Of a stretch of DNA of 39,179 nt, positions 35,395 through 39,179 are shown one piece after another. The stretch spans positions 1 to 39,179 of the forward strand of contig SVKW01000003.1 of NCBI GenBank assembly GCA_015068285.1. Direction: 5' to 3'. Position 1 is the first letter of the stretch. Each line of letters begins with the position of its first letter. The notes beneath the pieces are model-generated. The model saw nothing but the letters and a program-made list of their open reading frames with translations. It was not told the origin of the DNA and did no database searches. The position numbers and the translations under genes are program-made. Source of the DNA: Oscillospiraceae bacterium (lineage in GTDB: Bacteria > Bacillota > Clostridia > Oscillospirales > Butyricicoccaceae).

Positions 35395-37275
35395 ATGATT
35401 ACTGAAAAAGTCTTTTATGTAGCCCTTATTTCATTTATCGTATGGTATGTTTTCCGCCGTGAATGGCGGTATGAAAAGGAAGTAGCCCGAACAGGCGTCG
35501 TCATGGAATACCACAGAGGGCGCACGACAGCCATCGGCTCTCCGATGATGTTTCCCTATGCAATGCTTGCAATAACAGCAGTAATCCTGCTTCTTAACGG
35601 CTTCGGAAGCGCCTTTGAAGGTCTTGCCGAAATGGTATACGATTTTCTTATGACAATAAGCCTTTATTACATCGTGCTTATGGTGACATTGCCGTTTCTG
35701 CGCAAAATCATCAGCGCAAGAGCGTGCGCCTATCTCTGGATAGTGCCTGCCGCCCTTTACAATTTTATATATGTATTTAACAGACGAAACTTCTCGGTGC
35801 CGCCGTTTACAGTGAGGATTCCACGCAATATAGCCATTGCCTTTGCTGTAATCTGGCTTGTCGGCTTTGCCGTAATAATGACATGGAAAATAGTGTCCCA
35901 TCTCCGTTTCCGCAGGGAAATCCTCGAGAATGCCCACGAAGTCAAGGATGAGGAAATCCTTGCCCTCTGGGATAAGGAGCAGGATTTAATCGAGCGCAAG
36001 AGGGTGATCCCGCTTCTCGTTTCCGATAAAATCGCCTCGCCTATGACAATAGGCGTCCACGATGGAGCGCTCCGTACAGTCCTTCCTGCTATACATTATA
36101 ATATAGAGGAGCTTGAGCTCATATTCCGTCACGAGCTTCGTCATGTCCAGCGCCTCGACAGCGAAACAAAAGCCTTCTTAGCCTTTATGCAGGCCTTCTG
36201 CTGGTTTAACCCTCTCATGTGGTTTGCCACCAAAAAGGCGGCAGAGGATATGGAATTGTCCTGCGATGAAATGGTGCTATACAATGCCGACGAAAGCAAG
36301 CGTAAAAAGTATGCGGAGCTACTGCTCGAAACAGCAGGGGACGGCAGAGGATTTACAACCTGCCTTTCGGCAACAGCCAACAGTCTGCGCTACCGCCTTA
36401 AAAATGTAATGCTTCCGCGCAAGCGTCTTTCGGGCGCAGTTATAATTGCTCTGGTCACAGCCGTAATTATGATGACAGGCAATATTATAGCTGTAAGCAC
36501 CAGTTACGGCAGCATAGATGATGTAATTCTCCATGACCTCGGTGATTATTACATCAAAACCACAAGCATTCTTACAGCCGACGACTATAAATATAAGGAT
36601 GTCTACGGCTGGGACGAAGAAAAGCTGACCGATTATATCGGCTCCCTTGAAGTCACAAAGATAAGCAATATTATGGACGAGCCGCAAGGCGAAAAGCAGG
36701 GGCTTTTCCTCGCTATGCAAGGTGAAAATGACCTTATCTGGTTGAGCATTATGGACGATGTCCTCGATGTGCAGGTCGTCGGAGGGGGTAAAGCTTCTGG
36801 ACTTTACACAATCGAGGATAGCATAGATTGGACGCTAATAAATAGCTGTATGGACTATACTGTGGAAAACCCTGACCCCAATCCTGTACGCCCCACACTC
36901 GGCTTGTTCTTTGACCCTCCGCTTGAGCCTTACGAAGAAGCCTTGCACGCTGAGGACCGCCTGATAAGAATGACAGAGGGCAGTAATGTCACAGAATTTG
37001 AAAAGGAAGAACACGGCTGGAGCGGTGTTGTCGGCATAAAGCTCGACAAAGCCTTCCTTGAGTTTTCATACGAGCCTGAGGATTTTCTTATCGAAATCGA
37101 AGGTATGAACGGTGAAGGCAAGGAAACCGTTAAGCCGTCACAGCTTGGCGAAGGCAATGCCCTCAATTTAAAGCCATATCATGCCCGCTACACAGTCTAC
37201 GGCACCTTTAAATCCCATAAGCGCACAACCTACGAAATGGCATTCTATTTTGAAATCAATCCAAACCAGAGATAA
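35395..37275 (+). CDS. M56 family (BlaR1/MecR1-like) membrane metallopeptidase with non-PBP C-terminal domain
   Basis: N-terminal TM segments, 'LIFRHELRHVQRLD' (HExxH), 'AAEDMELSCDEMVL'; C-terminal extracellular region without SxxK/SxN/KTG motifs. Confidence 0.88.
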   Translation: MITEKVFYVALISFIVWYVFRREWRYEKEVARTGVVMEYHRGRTTAIGSPMMFPYAMLAITAVILLLNGFGSAFEGLAEMVYDFLMTISLYYIVLMVTLPFLRKIISARACAYLWIVPAALYNFIYVFNRRNFSVPPFTVRIPRNIAIAFAVIWLVGFAVIMTWKIVSHLRFRREILENAHEVKDEEILALWDKEQDLIERKRVIPLLVSDKIASPMTIGVHDGALRTVLPAIHYNIEELELIFRHELRHVQRLDSETKAFLAFMQAFCWFNPLMWFATKKAAEDMELSCDEMVLYNADESKRKKYAELLLETAGDGRGFTTCLSATANSLRYRLKNVMLPRKRLSGAVIIALVTAVIMMTGNIIAVSTSYGSIDDVILHDLGDYYIKTTSILTADDYKYKDVYGWDEEKLTDYIGSLEVTKISNIMDEPQGEKQGLFLAMQGENDLIWLSIMDDVLDVQVVGGGKASGLYTIEDSIDWTLINSCMDYTVENPDPNPVRPTLGLFFDPPLEPYEEALHAEDRLIRMTEGSNVTEFEKEEHGWSGVVGIKLDKAFLEFSYEPEDFLIEIEGMNGEGKETVKPSQLGEGNALNLKPYHARYTVYGTFKSHKRTTYEMAFYFEINPNQR

Positions 37276-37298
37276 AACAGAAAGGACAAAATTATAAT

Positions 37299-37327
37299 GT
37301 CATTCTGAGCGAATGCGAAGAATCTCC
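37299..37327 (+). repeat. Short intergenic motif TGTCATTCTGAGCGAATGCGAAGAATCTC
   Basis: Resembles the 'GTCATTCTGAGCGAAGCGAAGAATC' word often seen between genes in bacteria; single copy here. Confidence 0.4.
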
Positions 37328-37433
37328 ATCGGTTTGTACAAACAAATGTAAGGAACTTAATCCACCCTCTTGCAATTCAATTTCAAAAATGCTATCATAT
37401 AGGTAAGCAAAAACTAACTGCGGAGGGCATAAT

Positions 37434-38138
37434 ATGAAAAATCTTGAACAGAAAATCCGTACATTGCTTAGAGAAATGGGCGCAGATATAGTGGGAATCG
37501 GTGATGTAAAGGGAATTGCCTTTAATGGATACACACGCGCCATAGCCGTTGCAAAAGCCCTTCCGCTCCATGTTCTCGAGCGCGAAGTGCCGGAAGGACC
37601 TACCCAGGAGTATCAGGACAGATACGATGAGCTGAATCTTCTGCTGGACAAAATGGCAGACGCCGTCGAAGAATTGCTCGTCAGCGAAGGCCACCGCTCG
37701 CTTGCTCTTTCACGCAGAAATATCCAGTGGGACAGGGAAACCTTTTCAACTCCGTTTCCATATAAGACAGCCGCCACACGCGCAGGCATAGGCTGGGTGG
37801 GTAAATGCGCCCTCCTCGTCACGCCTGAATGCGGCGCAGGCGTCCGTCTTACGGCGATACTCACCGATGCGCCGCTGGAAACAAATGAGCCGATTAACGA
37901 ATCCCGCTGCGGAGAATGCACGGTCTGCACCGACATATGCCCTGCAAAGGCGATTAAAAACGCATTATGGGATACACAAAAGGTGAGAAGTGATCTTGTC
38001 GATATAAAGCAGTGCGATAAAATCGCCCGTGATATCGCTGAAATCAAGCTTGGCGAGCGCACAACGATGTGCGGCAAGTGCTTTGCCGCCTGTCCGTATA
38101 CAAAAGCCTATATCGCCCGCAAAAAAGCCGAAAAATAA
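37434..38138 (+). CDS. QueG-like (epoxyqueuosine reductase-related) 4Fe-4S protein
   Basis: 'AATRAGIGWVGKCALLVTPECGAGVRLTAILTD', 'CGECTVCTDICPAKAI', 'CGKCFAACPYTKA'. Confidence 0.8.
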   Translation: MKNLEQKIRTLLREMGADIVGIGDVKGIAFNGYTRAIAVAKALPLHVLEREVPEGPTQEYQDRYDELNLLLDKMADAVEELLVSEGHRSLALSRRNIQWDRETFSTPFPYKTAATRAGIGWVGKCALLVTPECGAGVRLTAILTDAPLETNEPINESRCGECTVCTDICPAKAIKNALWDTQKVRSDLVDIKQCDKIARDIAEIKLGERTTMCGKCFAACPYTKAYIARKKAEK

Positions 38139-38140
38139 AT

Positions 38141-38176
38141 CAAAAACTCCCGAAACTTACATCGGGAGTTTATTTT
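38141..38176. terminator. Terminator after QueG-like gene
   Basis: AAAAACTCCCGA-aacttaca-TCGGGAGTTTATTTT. Confidence 0.75.
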
Positions 38177-38211
38177 ATAACATCAATTTGAAAAACATAG
38201 TGCGTATATGT

Positions 38212-38242
38212 AAAAAAAGAACGCCCGACGGACGTTCTTTTG
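38212..38242 (-). terminator. Terminator for rpmE
   Basis: + strand AAAAAAAGAACGCCC-gac-GGACGTTCTTTT. Confidence 0.7.
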
Positions 38243-38258
38243 TTTTCGTATTTTACGA

Positions 38259-38459
38259 TTACTTCTTGCCGAAACGCTTGTTGAAACGGTCAACACGGCC
38301 GCCTGCGTCTACGAGCTTCTGCTTACCTGTGAAGAATGGGTGGCAAGCGCTGCAGATTTCAACCTTAAGGTCCTTTCTTGTGGAACCTGTTTCGATAACG
38401 TTACCGCAAGCACACTTAACTGTTGTTACAGCATAGTTTGGGTGGATGCCCTCTTTCAT
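38259..38459 (-). CDS. rpmE: 50S ribosomal protein L31
   Basis: '[66 protein letters not shown]'; start set at 38459, RBS 'agaggtg'. Confidence 0.96.
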   Translation of the reverse strand: MKEGIHPNYAVTTVKCACGNVIETGSTRKDLKVEICSACHPFFTGKQKLVDAGGRVDRFNKRFGKK

Positions 38460-38502
38460 TGTTTTCACCTCTGAGTCTTATTTTTGTTAGCACATGTGAT
38501 GT

Positions 38503-38531
38503 ATTCTATCACAACATTTCAAGAAAATCAA
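38503..38531 (-). promoter_or_regulatory. rpmE promoter TTGATT-17-TAGAAT (minus strand)
   Basis: + strand ATTCTA 38503-38508 and AATCAA 38526-38531, 17-nt spacer. Confidence 0.5.
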
Positions 38532-38733
38532 TAGTTTTTTTGAAAAATCTTGAAAAATATTTTTGCACATGAAAAAACATGAAAAAAACACAAAATTACT
38601 ATTGCGTTTTTTTCAATTATCTATTATAATTTAATAGCTGTTTGCAATTTTGTCAAGAGTAAATCAAAAATATTTATTGAGACAATGCAATCTACATATT
38701 AAATATATTTCGAAATCAAGGACGGAGTTCAAA

Positions 38734-39179
38734 TGAAAAACAGAAAAAAGCAGACTCGCAATAAGAATATACTCATTTCTGTTATAAGCGTGCTCGTTAT
38801 CCTCGTGCTTCTCTACGGCATCGGATATTCCACAGGCTTTATCCAGAGAAACCTCACAGCTCTCAAGGTGGGCGATTATAAGATAAATGCCCTTGAGTAC
38901 CGTTTTTACTACACAGACGCAAAGAACAATCTCATCAATGAATACGGCACAGAAATGGCTCAGAACGGCGTTGACTTCAATAAGCCTCTCGAAAGTCAGC
39001 AGTACACAGAAACTGTTTCCTGGTCTGACTATATCCACAATCAGGCTGTTGCTGAGCTTACAGAAATCTACGGCATCTACGGCGCTGCTGAAAAGGCAGG
39101 TCATGTTATGAGCGATGAAATGAAGGCTTCTGTCGAATCCTATATGAACGCTCTCGTCGGCTCTGCTCAGAATCAGAAT
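38734..39179 (+). CDS. Membrane-anchored SurA/PrsA-like (peptidylprolyl isomerase-type) protein, N-terminal part, truncated by window edge
   Basis: N-terminal TM 'NILISVISVLVILVLLYGIGYSTGF', then 'LKVGDYKINALEYRFYYTDAKNNLINEYG', typical of SurA_N-like clostridial proteins; open to window end. Confidence 0.65.

Noticed and set aside
38560-38640. AT-rich stretch with CATGAAAAAACATGAAAAAAACA near-direct repeats
   Set aside because: Short and low complexity upstream of the SurA-like gene; no operator symmetry strong enough to call.

Overview
This window is 39.2 kb of ordinary-looking chromosomal DNA, probably from a Firmicutes/Clostridia (Oscillospiraceae-like) gut bacterium; the taxon is inferred from gene content and style only. 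About 33 protein-coding genes lie on both strands. They include three MATE transporters (one partial), a methyltransferase, a small RelA/SpoT synthetase, an M20 amidohydrolase, an AP-superfamily phosphatase plus AEC permease, and a tartrate/D-malate dehydrogenase. There is also a Nudix/class V aminotransferase pair, a zinc-ribbon/PAP2/CDP-alcohol phosphatidyltransferase operon, a full Opp/Dpp-type peptide ABC transporter locus, SbcCD, DUF362, an SLH protein, a BlaI/M56 (BlaR1-like) regulatory pair, a QueG-like Fe-S protein, rpmE, and the start of a SurA/PrsA-like protein. I saw no phage, IS transposase, CRISPR array, rRNA or tRNA. The most notable non-coding signal is a set of about 19 short structured intergenic repeats in two families. 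By eye all copies point the same way on the + strand, whatever the direction of neighbouring genes, and stem changes are compensated between copies. One copy sits in a predicted 5' UTR, one sits inside the opp locus, and three are stacked just upstream of a BlaI-type operator/promoter. The most notable proteins are an orphan proteasome-fold (Ntn hydrolase) protein whose predicted mature N-terminal residue is Ser rather than Thr, a 414-aa protein with a ferritin-like E/ExxH/E/ExxH pattern, and a BlaR1-like M56 protein whose C-terminal domain lacks penicillin-binding motifs. All assignments come from reading the sequence without database searches.
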